Assembly: GCF_008632455.1 (NCBI RefSeq)
Contig: NZ_CP043929.1
Span: forward strand, 3,348,001 to 3,412,000
DNA length: 64,000 nt
Source: Methylomonas rhizoryzae
GTDB lineage: Bacteria; Pseudomonadota; Gammaproteobacteria; Methylococcales; Methylomonadaceae
Direction: 5' to 3'
This document shows positions 35,243-43,373 of the stretch, piece by piece. The translations under genes were made by a program, and so were the position numbers. The notes below the pieces were generated by a model. The model made no database searches and had not been told where the DNA came from. It worked only from the letters and a program-made list of their open reading frames with translations. Positions within the stretch are counted from its first letter, which is position 1. The number at the start of each line of letters is the position of its first letter.

Positions 35243-36871
35243 TTGACCACTCGTTCAACCCTTCATTACGACATCCTGATTGCCGGCAGCGGCGGCGCCG
35301 GATTAAGCCTTGCCTTGCATTTAGCGGATCAATACCGGGTCGCCGTATTGGCCAAGTTCGCGCTGACCGAATGCAGCACCTTTTACGCGCAAGGCGGCAT
35401 CTCGGCGGTTTTCGACGATCAACGCGATTCCATAGAATCTCACATCGAAGACACATTAATAGCCGGCGCCGGCCTGTGCGACCCTGACATTGTAACGCTT
35501 ACCGTTTCCAAAGGCCGTGAAAGCATAGAATGGCTACGCGCGAACGGCGTCAATTTTACCGAACGCAAGACCAAAAGCGGCATTAAAGAACTGCATTTGA
35601 ACCGCGAAGGCGGTCATTCTCACCGGCGCATCGTGCATACCGACGATGCCACCGGCAAGGCCGTGTCTTTATCTCTGATCGAACGCGCCCGGCAGCATCC
35701 CAACATTCACCTGTTGGAGCACCACAACGTCGTGGAATTAATCACCGCGCACAAACTGAATGCTGCCCCGCAGCGGGTGTTAGGCGCCTACGTGCTGGAT
35801 AACCGCCTGGGACAAATCAAAACCTTCGCCGCCAAAATCGTAGTCCTGGCTACCGGCGGCGCCAACAAGGTGTATTTGTATTCCACCAATCCGCATACCT
35901 CGAGCGGAGACGGCATCGCCTTGGCATGGCGTGCGGGCTGCCGGGTAGGCAATATGGAATTCATGCAATTTCATCCCACCTGCTTATATCACCCGTCCGC
36001 CCGTTCGTTTTTGATCAGCGAAGCGGTGCGCGGCGAAGGCGGACACCTGATTCTGCCGGACGGCGAACGCTTTATGCGCCACTACGACGAGCGCATGGAG
36101 CTGGCGCCGCGCGACATTGTGGCCCGCGCCATCGATAACGAAATCAAACGACACGGTCTGGATTGCGTCTATTTGGACATCAGTCACAAGACGCGCGAAT
36201 TCATCCAAAAACACTTCCCGACCATCTACATGCAATGTTTGGAGCTGGATATAGACATCAGCCAACAAGCGATACCGGTGGTCCCCGCGGCGCATTATAC
36301 CTGCGGCGGGGTGGTTACCGACCGCAACGCCCGCACCGACATTCCCGGCTTGTACGCCATCGGCGAAGTCGCCTGCACCGGCTTGCACGGTGCCAACCGC
36401 ATGGCCAGCAATTCGTTGTTGGAATGCTTGGTATTTGCCGAACAAGCCGCGCAAGACATCAGACGCTGCTTCAAAGACATTGCCGAACCGCCCGCGCTGC
36501 CGGCTTGGGACGAGTCGCAGGTCAGCGACTCGGACGAGGAAGTCGTCATCTCGCATAACTGGGACGAACTGCGCCGCTTCATGTGGGATTACGTCGGCAT
36601 CGTCCGGACCAACAAGCGTCTGGAACGCGCAATGAACCGACTGGTGCTGCTCAAAGAGGAGATCAGCGAATATTACGGCCAATTCAGAATCAGCAGCGAT
36701 TTGTTGGAATTACGCAACCTGGTCATCGTCGCCGAACTCATCATTCGTAGCGCTCAGCAACGCAAAGAAAGCCGCGGCTTGCACTTCACCCAAGATTATC
36801 CGGAAAGTGACGACACCTCACCGCCGCGCAACACCATCCTGACGCCACCCAACGCGGCCAAGCAGCCCTAA
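35243..36871 (+). CDS. nadB: L-aspartate oxidase
   Basis: A 542-residue flavoenzyme that converts L-aspartate to iminoaspartate, the first step of de novo NAD synthesis. FAD-binding start: YDILIAGSGGAGLSLALHL. Fumarate-reductase-fold motifs follow: EGGHSHRRIVHTDDATGKAV (active-site His and Arg), HPTCLYHP, REAVRGEGG-like SEAVRGEGGHLI, and PAAHYTCGGVVTDRNARTDI. The flavin end motif is GLYAIGEVACTGLHGANRMA with NSLLECLVFAEQAA. The start is a TTG with no clear ribosome-binding site, but no in-frame ATG is available upstream and the motif order begins immediately. Confidence 0.94.
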   Translation: MTTRSTLHYDILIAGSGGAGLSLALHLADQYRVAVLAKFALTECSTFYAQGGISAVFDDQRDSIESHIEDTLIAGAGLCDPDIVTLTVSKGRESIEWLRANGVNFTERKTKSGIKELHLNREGGHSHRRIVHTDDATGKAVSLSLIERARQHPNIHLLEHHNVVELITAHKLNAAPQRVLGAYVLDNRLGQIKTFAAKIVVLATGGANKVYLYSTNPHTSSGDGIALAWRAGCRVGNMEFMQFHPTCLYHPSARSFLISEAVRGEGGHLILPDGERFMRHYDERMELAPRDIVARAIDNEIKRHGLDCVYLDISHKTREFIQKHFPTIYMQCLELDIDISQQAIPVVPAAHYTCGGVVTDRNARTDIPGLYAIGEVACTGLHGANRMASNSLLECLVFAEQAAQDIRRCFKDIAEPPALPAWDESQVSDSDEEVVISHNWDELRRFMWDYVGIVRTNKRLERAMNRLVLLKEEISEYYGQFRISSDLLELRNLVIVAELIIRSAQQRKESRGLHFTQDYPESDDTSPPRNTILTPPNAAKQP

Positions 36872-37300
36872 ATCGCTATAACCGGCATAGCAAAAGCCGA
36901 TCCAACCGCGGCGCGTCGATTTCACAGGCTTGCCAAACATCCGGCGCCGACGCGTTCAATGGCTTTTTCCAATCGAAGATTCGGTCTCGATGAACTTCGA
37001 ACTTCCGGTGTAATTGCGCCGGAGTTTTATCTCCAGCCTGCTATTTTGACTTTGAAGGCCGGTGAAAATGTTTTTCCCGGTTTTGAGACACTATCCGCCC
37101 CATCTATGTCGTTGCGGATTTTTTAAACTAGCTGGTCTTTCACTCAAGCGGTTGTTCAATTTTCGGGACCACCACTAGCCATGAAAAAGATACTCATGCC
37201 CGCCAAAACCACGCTAGCGTTGGTGCGCTAGTCGTAACCTACACCCTAGCGCATCTGCCGCGCTGACCTATAATGAACCGGAATCAAGTCCAATCCAGCC
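36872..37300. other. Gap after nadB with a possible gene remnant
   Basis: About 430 bases without a gene. Short palindromic bits occur (for example GCCGGTG/CACCGGC-like bases near 37050). A broken signal-peptide-like reading frame lies at 37181-37266 (see separate entry). Nothing else recognised. Confidence 0.4.
37181..37266 (+). pseudogene. Possible frameshifted signal-peptide fragment
   Basis: ATG at 37181 reads MKKILMPAKTTLALVR and stops at 37231. A one-base shift lets the frame continue as ALVVTYTLAHLPR to a stop at 37264-37266. Joined, the two parts look like the start of an exported protein. It could be the remnant of a deleted gene, or chance. Weak support. Confidence 0.2.
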
Positions 37301-38149
37301 ATGCTCCCCCTACTCCCGCAGCAAATCGCCCCGGCCGACGCCCGCCAGCAGGCCTTAACCGAAACGCATCTGACCGGCCGCATCAACGAATTGACCGGCT
37401 ATTTTCTAGCCTTACGCGCCGACGTAGACCGGAAACTGGCGGCCAAACTGCCGCCCGCCACCGGCAAACCTTACCCCTACGGCCGCTGCGAAGAAATTAC
37501 CCGCGAAGCGTTTGCCTTATTGACGCAACGCCTGCCACAGGCACAAACCGCAACCGATTTGGCCTTGCGCGACTTCGCCGCTAACGGCGGCATCGTGCGC
37601 ACGGTGTGGGGCGTGCTGCGCGAGCAATATTTCCAGAACGCGCTGCAATTCGGCAGCCTGTATGTAGACGTGGCTAACGACACGGTAGACCTCGCCAAAC
37701 CCAAGGTGGAAATTCTGCCCATGGCCGATAGCGGACTGCTGGACGTGCGCGACTTGGCTCACTTTCGGCAAACCGCACAATCTTACTGGGGCGCCGCGTT
37801 GTACGCCAACCATCTGCTGCCCAGCTTGGCACCGCTGCTGCCTATCGTTTCGGTCAGCCCCGGCCGGCTCAAACCCGGCCTGCAATCGGCCTGCGACTAC
37901 ATGATCGCCTTGATGTGCCGCGACGAATTTCGCCAAGCCGAAGCTTGGTTGGAGAGCGGCCCGCCGCCGCCCGCGGACATTGCCCGGGCCGTGCTGTCTA
38001 AAGCCCCTGCCGACCTGCATGCTTGGACCGCCGACCCGCGCCAAGAAGCCATCACCGCCTGCCGCCGCGCCCGCAGCGCCGGCTGCCATACCGACAGCCA
38101 ATGGCGAGACGCCCGGGTCCTGGATTACCTGCGCGCTCGCCGCCAGTAA
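37301..38149 (+). CDS. Conserved-looking protein of unknown function
   Basis: A 282-residue protein without transmembrane segments or signal peptide. Rich in Ala, Leu and Pro, with blocks YGRCEEITREAFALL, GGIVRTVWGVLREQYFQNAL and FGSLYVDVANDTVDLAKPKV that look like a structured enzyme or binding protein. Codon use matches neighbours. I do not recognise the family. It stands alone between nadB and the repeat region. The start is the first ATG of a frame with good coding character; no clear ribosome-binding site. Confidence 0.55.
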   Translation: MLPLLPQQIAPADARQQALTETHLTGRINELTGYFLALRADVDRKLAAKLPPATGKPYPYGRCEEITREAFALLTQRLPQAQTATDLALRDFAANGGIVRTVWGVLREQYFQNALQFGSLYVDVANDTVDLAKPKVEILPMADSGLLDVRDLAHFRQTAQSYWGAALYANHLLPSLAPLLPIVSVSPGRLKPGLQSACDYMIALMCRDEFRQAEAWLESGPPPPADIARAVLSKAPADLHAWTADPRQEAITACRRARSAGCHTDSQWRDARVLDYLRARRQ

Positions 38150-38687
38150 TAATCTGATTTCAATGCTCCACCTTCGTCACCCCGGTAGTCGCCGCAATCC
38201 AATCCAGAACCTCCGTAACCGCGACAGGGATTCGCTTACGCGCCCTACGGGTGCCGGGGTCCAGAAGCCATGAAAGGCTCCATTTCACAGTCAACGCCGT
38301 TCACATCCATGTGGCCTGGATTCCGGCAATCCCTGCCGGAATGACGGTGGTAGGCTACGGGCTGGCGAGGAACGGTGATTCTGGTTTTACGCACTTTGCA
38401 CCCCCACCACCACTCACCGCAACGCAACCGAAAAACACGCCCGATCCTCCGTCACCCCGGCAGGGAATGCCGGGGTCCAGACGCCATGGACGGCTCCATT
38501 TCACAGTCAACGCCGTTCACATCCATGTAACCTGGACTCCGGCACCCGTAGAGCGCGTAAGCGAATCCCTGCCGGAATGACGGTGGTTGGCTGCGGGAAT
38601 GCCGGGGCCACTTGGGTTGCGGCCAAAGTTAAACGCCAGTTGGCTATTCGGGGATGGGAAAAGGGAAAAAGCAAACAGCAAAAAGGT
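38150..38687. repeat. Tandem REP-like palindromic repeats
   Basis: A gene-free stretch with two copies of a repeat unit. A 37-base segment at 38276-38312 recurs exactly at 38492-38528. Both are flanked by palindromes of the form ATTCCGGCA...TGCCGGAAT (for example 38320-38342) and by GGTGCCGGGGTCCAG-type arms. The same ATTCCGGCAG palindrome recurs at 46645-46667. This is the usual pattern of intergenic REP/BIME-type elements mobilised by REP-associated transposases; no transposase is seen in the window. Confidence 0.65.
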
Positions 38688-39881
38688 TTATAGAGTCCTG
38701 GCGAGCCGAAAACCGGAGGTGTTGACCGCAGCATCGGGCCGGTTCCTGCCGCGGTTGGCGGAACGCAGGCCCGACGGAGTGTTGATCCACGAGCCGCCGC
38801 GCAGCGCCCGCTTTTCGCACTGGTCCTCCGGCTTCGCGCGACCGTCGCTGTCTCCGCCTTGGTAATCGTCGTGGTAACAATCCTGCACCCATTCCCAAGC
38901 GTTGCCGGCCGTATCGTACAGACCGAACCCATTGGGCTGGAAACGGCCAACCGGCGCGGTAAACGCGTAGCCGTCGCTGCAAGCGGCAAACGTCCAGTTT
39001 TTGCCGATGAACTCGCTATCAGTTTGTTGGGCAGTTTGATCGACGCCGTTGGCAAAACCGCATGGCTCGGCAGTGCCCCAAAAATAGGCGGTTTGCGTGC
39101 CGGCCCGCGCCGCGTATTCCCATTCCGCTTCGCTAGGCAAGCGGTAAGTGCCGGCCGGCAGGCCCAAGTCGGCGTTCAGCCATTTGATATATTCCTGGGC
39201 GTCGTCCCAACTGACGCACACCACCGGATGACTGTCGTCGTAAGGTTTAAAGCCCGGATTGCGCCAATTCAGATTTTTATCCTGCTTCCTTTCACGCGTC
39301 GTCGCATTCCAGCCGTAACAGCCTCCGCCCTGCTCGGCACTAGTCGGGTAACCCGTCGCTGCGACGAAGCGGCCGAATTCGCCGACCGTCACTTCGCAGC
39401 GGCCGATTGCATACGGAATCTTGATCGTCACCGAATGCCGAGTTTCGTCGCTATCGCGCCCGGCTTCGTCGTTAGGTGAACCCATGTCAAAAGTTCCACC
39501 GGCGATCAACACCATCTCCGGCCCGGCATCGGCCTGATTAACACACTTGGGCATTTCGGCGGATTTTTCCGGCGGTTGGCCGGCATCGGCGGCCGGCAAA
39601 GTTTGTGGCAACTTGTCGGCCCGGACCGGCAAGGCCGCCAGCAAGGCCGCACCAAAAAATGCGCCGGCCGCCGTGAACTTGCCGGTAGCTAGCAGATAGC
39701 CGCAGGCTGAGCGGAGTCGAAGCCAAATCGCCGCTTCGGCTCCGCTCAGTGCAAGCGCTTCCTGGTTCAGTTCTGCCTCAAATCGGCTTTGCGCAAGGGC
39801 GGTGCGGCTGGCGAAACGATTGCCTGATTCAGCAAGCCGCGGCCTAGGGTGTGGCGTGACTATGCGCGATGTTCGCGTCAT
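38688..39881 (-). CDS. Exported formylglycine-generating-enzyme-fold protein with hypervariable C-terminus
   Basis: About 397 residues. The C-terminal 260 residues are a SUMF1/FGE (C-type-lectin-like) domain: MVLIAGGTFDMGSPNDEAGR, SWDDAQEYIKWLNADLGLPA, YRLPSEAEWEYAARAG, GNAWEWVQDCYHDDYQG, RALRGGSW and GFRLARTL. The Cys pair of true formylglycine-generating enzymes is absent in the last segment, so it is likely a ligand-binding domain, not an enzyme. A hydrophobic stretch FTAAGAFFGAALLAALPVRA resembles a signal peptide. The residues before it include read-through of an inverted repeat, so the true start is unsure; I give the ATG overlapping the truncated Avd stop. The last 38 residues are the variable region. 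Confidence 0.75.
   Translation of the reverse strand: MTRTSRIVTPHPRPRLAESGNRFASRTALAQSRFEAELNQEALALSGAEAAIWLRLRSACGYLLATGKFTAAGAFFGAALLAALPVRADKLPQTLPAADAGQPPEKSAEMPKCVNQADAGPEMVLIAGGTFDMGSPNDEAGRDSDETRHSVTIKIPYAIGRCEVTVGEFGRFVAATGYPTSAEQGGGCYGWNATTRERKQDKNLNWRNPGFKPYDDSHPVVCVSWDDAQEYIKWLNADLGLPAGTYRLPSEAEWEYAARAGTQTAYFWGTAEPCGFANGVDQTAQQTDSEFIGKNWTFAACSDGYAFTAPVGRFQPNGFGLYDTAGNAWEWVQDCYHDDYQGGDSDGRAKPEDQCEKRALRGGSWINTPSGLRSANRGRNRPDAAVNTSGFRLARTL
38695..38811 (-). repeat. Variable region A (diversity-generating retroelement target)
   Basis: 117 bases at the 3' end of the FGE-fold gene, aligning without gaps to 40111-40227. The two copies are identical at 96 sites, including 20 bases at the 3' edge and 22 at the 5' edge. 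They differ at 21. One copy has A at 17 of these; the remaining 4 fit independent changes from A. Nineteen of the 21 fall at codon positions 1 or 2, mostly in codons that end in C, as expected from AAC codons in a template. Confidence 0.8.
39707..39749. repeat. Inverted repeat inside the 5' part of the FGE-fold gene
   Basis: CTGAGCGGAGTCGAAGC (39707-39723) and GCTTCGGCTCCGCTCAG (39733-39749) are 17-base arms with one mismatch and a nine-base loop. It looks like an intergenic palindrome that has landed between the truncated Avd and the FGE domain. It is now read as ALSGAEAAIWLRLRSAC if the long start is used. Confidence 0.6.
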
Positions 39882-40057
39882 TGAGCCGGTACCCAGCCTA
39901 GCCGCACCTCCATCAACAGCACTTCCAATTTCTCGCCCAAAGTAAAGCGGCGGGCGCGCGGGTATAGCTCCAGCTGCGGGATGATCCAGGCCAGCAGTTG
40001 ATGGCAGTCGTGCACCGCGACCGGGGTGGTATTTGCCGCATACGCTTTGTTGGTCAT
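39878..40057 (-). pseudogene. avd: Truncated Avd (four-helix-bundle accessory variability determinant)
   Basis: A 59-codon frame with a strong ribosome-binding site (GGAGGT, six bases before the ATG). It reads AVHDCHQLLAWIIPQLELYP then RARRFTLGEKLEVLLMEV, which is the N-terminal helix pair of Avd proteins that accompany diversity-generating retroelement reverse transcriptases. Full Avd proteins are about 110-130 residues; this one ends after VRLGWVPAQ, so the last two helices are missing. The stop overlaps a possible ATG of the FGE-fold gene. It lies between the two variable-region genes, which ties the locus to a retroelement. Could be a relic, or a short domain that still contributes. Confidence 0.65.
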
Positions 40058-40103
40058 CGCTTACCTCCAATTCGGAAAAGGGAAAAAGCCCAGAGTAAAC
40101 AGT

Positions 40104-43100
40104 TTAACGGGTCCTGGCGAGCCGAAAACCGGTGTTGACGTTCACTACATCGGGCCGGTCCCTGATGCGGACGGCGGAACGCAGGTTCGACGGTCTGAAG
40201 TTCCACGAGCCGCCGCGCAGCGCCCGCGTTTCGCACTTGTTCTTTTCCCAGGCGCGACCGTCGGCTGGCGCGCCTTGATAATTATCGTGGTAACAATCCT
40301 GTACCCATTCCCAGACATTGCCGGACATATCGTACAGTTTGAAGTTATTGGCTTTAAAGCTTTTAACCGGTGCAGTGTAGGCGTAACCGTCCGCGCAATC
40401 GGCGTAGGTTATGCTGTCGCCGAGAGTCCAATCTTTATCCTTTTTCAAGCTTTGATCGGCGCCGTTGGCGTAATCGCATGGTTTGGCATTGCCCCAATAG
40501 TACGCGGTTTGGCTGCCGGCCCGGGCCGCGTATTCCCACTCTGCTTCGCTGGGCAATCGGTAGCCGGCGTCGCCGCTTAAATTCAAACGTTTATTCAGCC
40601 AAGCGATGTAGCTTTGCGCATCGTCCCAACTGACGTTGATGACCGGGCGGTTGCCGCGGCCCCAGCCTTGGTCTTCGACCTGCCGGCAAGCCTTGGCTTG
40701 CACACAGCGCTCCCACTCATTGAAGTTCAGTTCGGCTTCGGCCAATTGGAAGGCGGCGAGCTTGACCGGGTGCTGCGGGCCTTCGTCTGCGTCTCTGCCG
40801 GGTTCGCTATCCGGCGAACCCATCATGAATTGGCCGGCCGGGATAATCACCAGGGTCGGCCGAATCGGCTCGACCGACCAGTCTATGTTGGGGTCCGGGC
40901 GTTTGAGTTGGATTTCGCTAGGCGCGGGCTGCCAGTCCAGCTGCGCCGGATAAGCCGTTAGGACTCGGTTTTGCGGGCGCGGATCGCGGAATAGTTGGCC
41001 GGTTTGCGGCAGCGCCGCCAGATAAACGGCGGCTTGTGCGGTTTCCGCACCGAACGGAAATTCGCCGCCCCAAGTCATCTGTTGAACCACGTCGCGCAAC
41101 TCGGTTTGCCGTGGCGCCGGGGCGTCAATACGGCTTTCGGTTACGCTGTCGTCCTCGATTTTGGCAATTTTGTAACCCATCGCCGCCAGGCCGTAGCCCA
41201 AGGCCTCGGCGGCGGCCAATGCGGAAGAATGGTGGACGATGGTGACAAGCTGATCGGCGTTCTCAGCCTGATGGGCGACCAACAGCGCCCGGCCCCACGC
41301 ATCACGACCGAAAGTTTGCCAGCCGCCGGCCACCATACCGGCGTAAACCGCCGCCAAGGCCAGCAGCGTCAAGCGCTGCGGCCAGGCGCCGAGCAGCCAT
41401 TCCGGCAAGGCGGTCAACAGCCGGCGCGGCAGCATTTTTTGCAACCACTGCCAGCGCGGCAGCAACAAGACTTCGGCATAGACGCCGTCGCGCCACGGGC
41501 TGCGGTAGCCGCCGCGGCTTGCCCAGAACTGCAGCCACAACCGCCAGACCGCCGGCGGCTTGTGCAAGTGCAGTTGCACCACGTGGCCGGGGCGTTTTTT
41601 GCGGTCGAACAGATTCCGAAAAAAGTCCTGCGCCAAACGCCGGTCTTCGGTGCTCATTTGCGCCAACAAGGCCTGCCGCAACCAGCGCGGCAACCAGCCT
41701 TGCCGGCACCACGGCAAGCCGAGCACGGTGAGCAAATCGGCCAGTTTGAAGCTTTTACCGACGCCGGCAGCGGCGGCGTAATCGTACAAGGCCCGGCTCA
41801 GGTCGCCGTGCAAGCCCGGATAAACGGCCAGCAGGCCCAGCAGCCGCACAACGCCCTTGCCGTAAGTGCTTTCAATCCAGTCCAGGGCTAGGTGCGGATC
41901 GTCCGGCGGCAGATTGCCCAGCCAGTCGCGACGAAATTTTGCGGGATCGCCATTGTCCGGCTGCTTGCGCTCCGGTTTGACGTCGGCGGCAAAATCCAGC
42001 AGCGGGCTTAAGTCGGCCAGCCGGTCGACCACGCTATAGCGGTATTTCGCCCGTTGCAGAGATTCGAGCTGGCGGCGGTTGGGCGGGGTGATCAGCGCCA
42101 GCCGGTATTCCGGTACGGTCTTAAAGGCTTGCAGCCAGCTTTGCGGTTCGCCGGTCAGCCGGTAAAACAACACTTCGTGCTCGACCACCAGCAACACCCG
42201 GCTGCCGGGGTGCAGCCACAACACTTCGGCCAAGGCTTGCGGCCGGGCGTTTTCGCGGTGCTGCGGCCATAGCCACTGCGGATGGCGGTCGAAATGGTAG
42301 CGATGCACGCGGATTTGCGCTTGTTTCAGGCTGTCCAGCAATTCGGCCAGCAGCCAGGCGCTTTGGTCGTCGCGGTGGCGGCGGTCGGCGATCAGCACGA
42401 AGTCGGTTTGGCGCTGGCGCTGGCGGTAGCGTAGTTGCGGATAGCCGCCGGATCGGGCGATGGCCCGCACGGTTTGTTGCCAATCGATGCGCCGCTCGCC
42501 GCTGGCGGCAAAGCGCAAGCGGCCGAACAACTGTTTGGCGCCGGCGCCCAGCAGCGGCGCCAGCGAGGCCTTGGGCGCCCGCAAGCGCAGGTCTTCGCCG
42601 GCCTCGCCCAAGCCGCGCCGAAACTGCACCCGCCGCTTGCGCCACAACCAGATCAGCGGCAAGCCGAACAGCGCGGCCGCGATGCCGGCCAGCCAGTATT
42701 CGGCGCTGCGTAGATCTTGCGGATCGACAGTGTAAAGCGGCGGCAACTGGCGGAGCGGCATTTGGGTTAAAAACGGCCGCGATGGGGTGTTTTCTGTTGC
42801 TTGGGGCTTTTGTTGGCCTGTGGTGTCCGGCTGGTCAATGATAATAGGCGTGCGTTCGACGTTGCCGATTGGCTGTGACAAAAAAAACTGCCGATACAAC
42901 AAGCCTGCTAGCACGATCAATAACACGGCCAAGACCCACAATTGCCAGCGCTGCTTGCGCCGCCGGCGCAGTTCTTCGGCGGAAAGGCCAGTGCGCTGTT
43001 GCTCCAGTAATGTCGCGGCTTCGCGCCGGATGGCCGGGTTAGCCGGTTGCGTCGCTGGGTCGGCGGTCTGCTGATTCCAATGCCCGACCCAAACCGCCAT

Positions 43101-43373
43101 AAACTGCTGTTGCTGGTCCGGGTCGCGGCACAACAGCGGCCGGATGCGCAAACCGTAAGTCTCTAAATCTACCGGTAAGTCGTCTTGCTGGCGCCAGACG
43201 GCGAACAAATAGTGCAGGTCGCGCTGTTGTTGGGGCGTGACGGTTTGACTGCTGCGGGTTTGCCAAACGGCTAGAAAAGCCGGCAGGCCGGCCAGCACGG
43301 TTTGCCAGTCACGCTCCCGGTCCGATGCGGCCGTCTCCGGAACCGAATCCGGTGTTAGGTCGCCGAGCGCCAC
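40104..43373 (-). CDS. CoxE/vWA-like membrane protein fused to a hypervariable FGE-fold domain
   Basis: A 1089-residue multi-domain protein. Residues 20-100 (LPAFLAVWQT, YGLRIRPLLCRDPDQQQQFM) resemble the N-terminal CoxE-like segment of MoxR-partner vWA proteins. Transmembrane helices lie near 145-163 and 226-245. Residues about 322-470 look like a vWA fold (TDFVLIADRRHRDDQSAWLL, SRVLLVVEHEVLFYRL), but the DxSxS metal site is lost. Another helix follows (RLTLLALAAVYAGMVAGGW). The last 250 residues are an FGE-fold domain (PTLVIIPAGQFMMGSPDSEP, YRLPSEAEWEYAARAG, GNVWEWVQDCYHDNYQG) without the catalytic cysteines and with a variable 3' end. It overlaps the MoxR gene by 19 bases. Likely role: sensor/effector whose binding surface is diversified. 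Confidence 0.75.
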   Translation of the reverse strand: MALGDLTPDSVPETAASDRERDWQTVLAGLPAFLAVWQTRSSQTVTPQQQRDLHYLFAVWRQQDDLPVDLETYGLRIRPLLCRDPDQQQQFMAVWVGHWNQQTADPATQPANPAIRREAATLLEQQRTGLSAEELRRRRKQRWQLWVLAVLLIVLAGLLYRQFFLSQPIGNVERTPIIIDQPDTTGQQKPQATENTPSRPFLTQMPLRQLPPLYTVDPQDLRSAEYWLAGIAAALFGLPLIWLWRKRRVQFRRGLGEAGEDLRLRAPKASLAPLLGAGAKQLFGRLRFAASGERRIDWQQTVRAIARSGGYPQLRYRQRQRQTDFVLIADRRHRDDQSAWLLAELLDSLKQAQIRVHRYHFDRHPQWLWPQHRENARPQALAEVLWLHPGSRVLLVVEHEVLFYRLTGEPQSWLQAFKTVPEYRLALITPPNRRQLESLQRAKYRYSVVDRLADLSPLLDFAADVKPERKQPDNGDPAKFRRDWLGNLPPDDPHLALDWIESTYGKGVVRLLGLLAVYPGLHGDLSRALYDYAAAAGVGKSFKLADLLTVLGLPWCRQGWLPRWLRQALLAQMSTEDRRLAQDFFRNLFDRKKRPGHVVQLHLHKPPAVWRLWLQFWASRGGYRSPWRDGVYAEVLLLPRWQWLQKMLPRRLLTALPEWLLGAWPQRLTLLALAAVYAGMVAGGWQTFGRDAWGRALLVAHQAENADQLVTIVHHSSALAAAEALGYGLAAMGYKIAKIEDDSVTESRIDAPAPRQTELRDVVQQMTWGGEFPFGAETAQAAVYLAALPQTGQLFRDPRPQNRVLTAYPAQLDWQPAPSEIQLKRPDPNIDWSVEPIRPTLVIIPAGQFMMGSPDSEPGRDADEGPQHPVKLAAFQLAEAELNFNEWERCVQAKACRQVEDQGWGRGNRPVINVSWDDAQSYIAWLNKRLNLSGDAGYRLPSEAEWEYAARAGSQTAYYWGNAKPCDYANGADQSLKKDKDWTLGDSITYADCADGYAYTAPVKSFKANNFKLYDMSGNVWEWVQDCYHDNYQGAPADGRAWEKNKCETRALRGGSWNFRPSNLRSAVRIRDRPDVVNVNTGFRLARTR
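40111..40227 (-). repeat. Variable region B (diversity-generating retroelement target)
   Basis: The partner of variable region A: 117 bases ending seven bases before the stop of the 1089-residue protein. Constant edges encode RALRGGSW on one side and GFRLART on the other; the codons between vary. The sequence past the stop also resembles that past copy A (both have GCTTTTTCCCTTTTCC within 50 bases), so gene ends were duplicated together. No template repeat was found in the window. Confidence 0.8.

Noticed and set aside
35984..36682. 232-codon minus-strand frame inside nadB
   Set aside because: Antisense to the conserved FAD and active-site motifs of NadB.
38150..38687. CRISPR array
   Set aside because: There are only two long repeat copies, with palindromic flanks and no regular short repeat-spacer pattern; it fits REP-type elements.
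38688..40070. Active formylglycine-generating enzyme (sulfatase activation)
   Set aside because: The cysteines needed for catalysis are missing from the C-terminal segment, and no sulfatase gene is nearby.
41302..41712. 136-codon minus-strand frame within the 1089-residue protein gene
   Set aside because: Ala/Arg-rich alternative frame of a long gene with clear domains.
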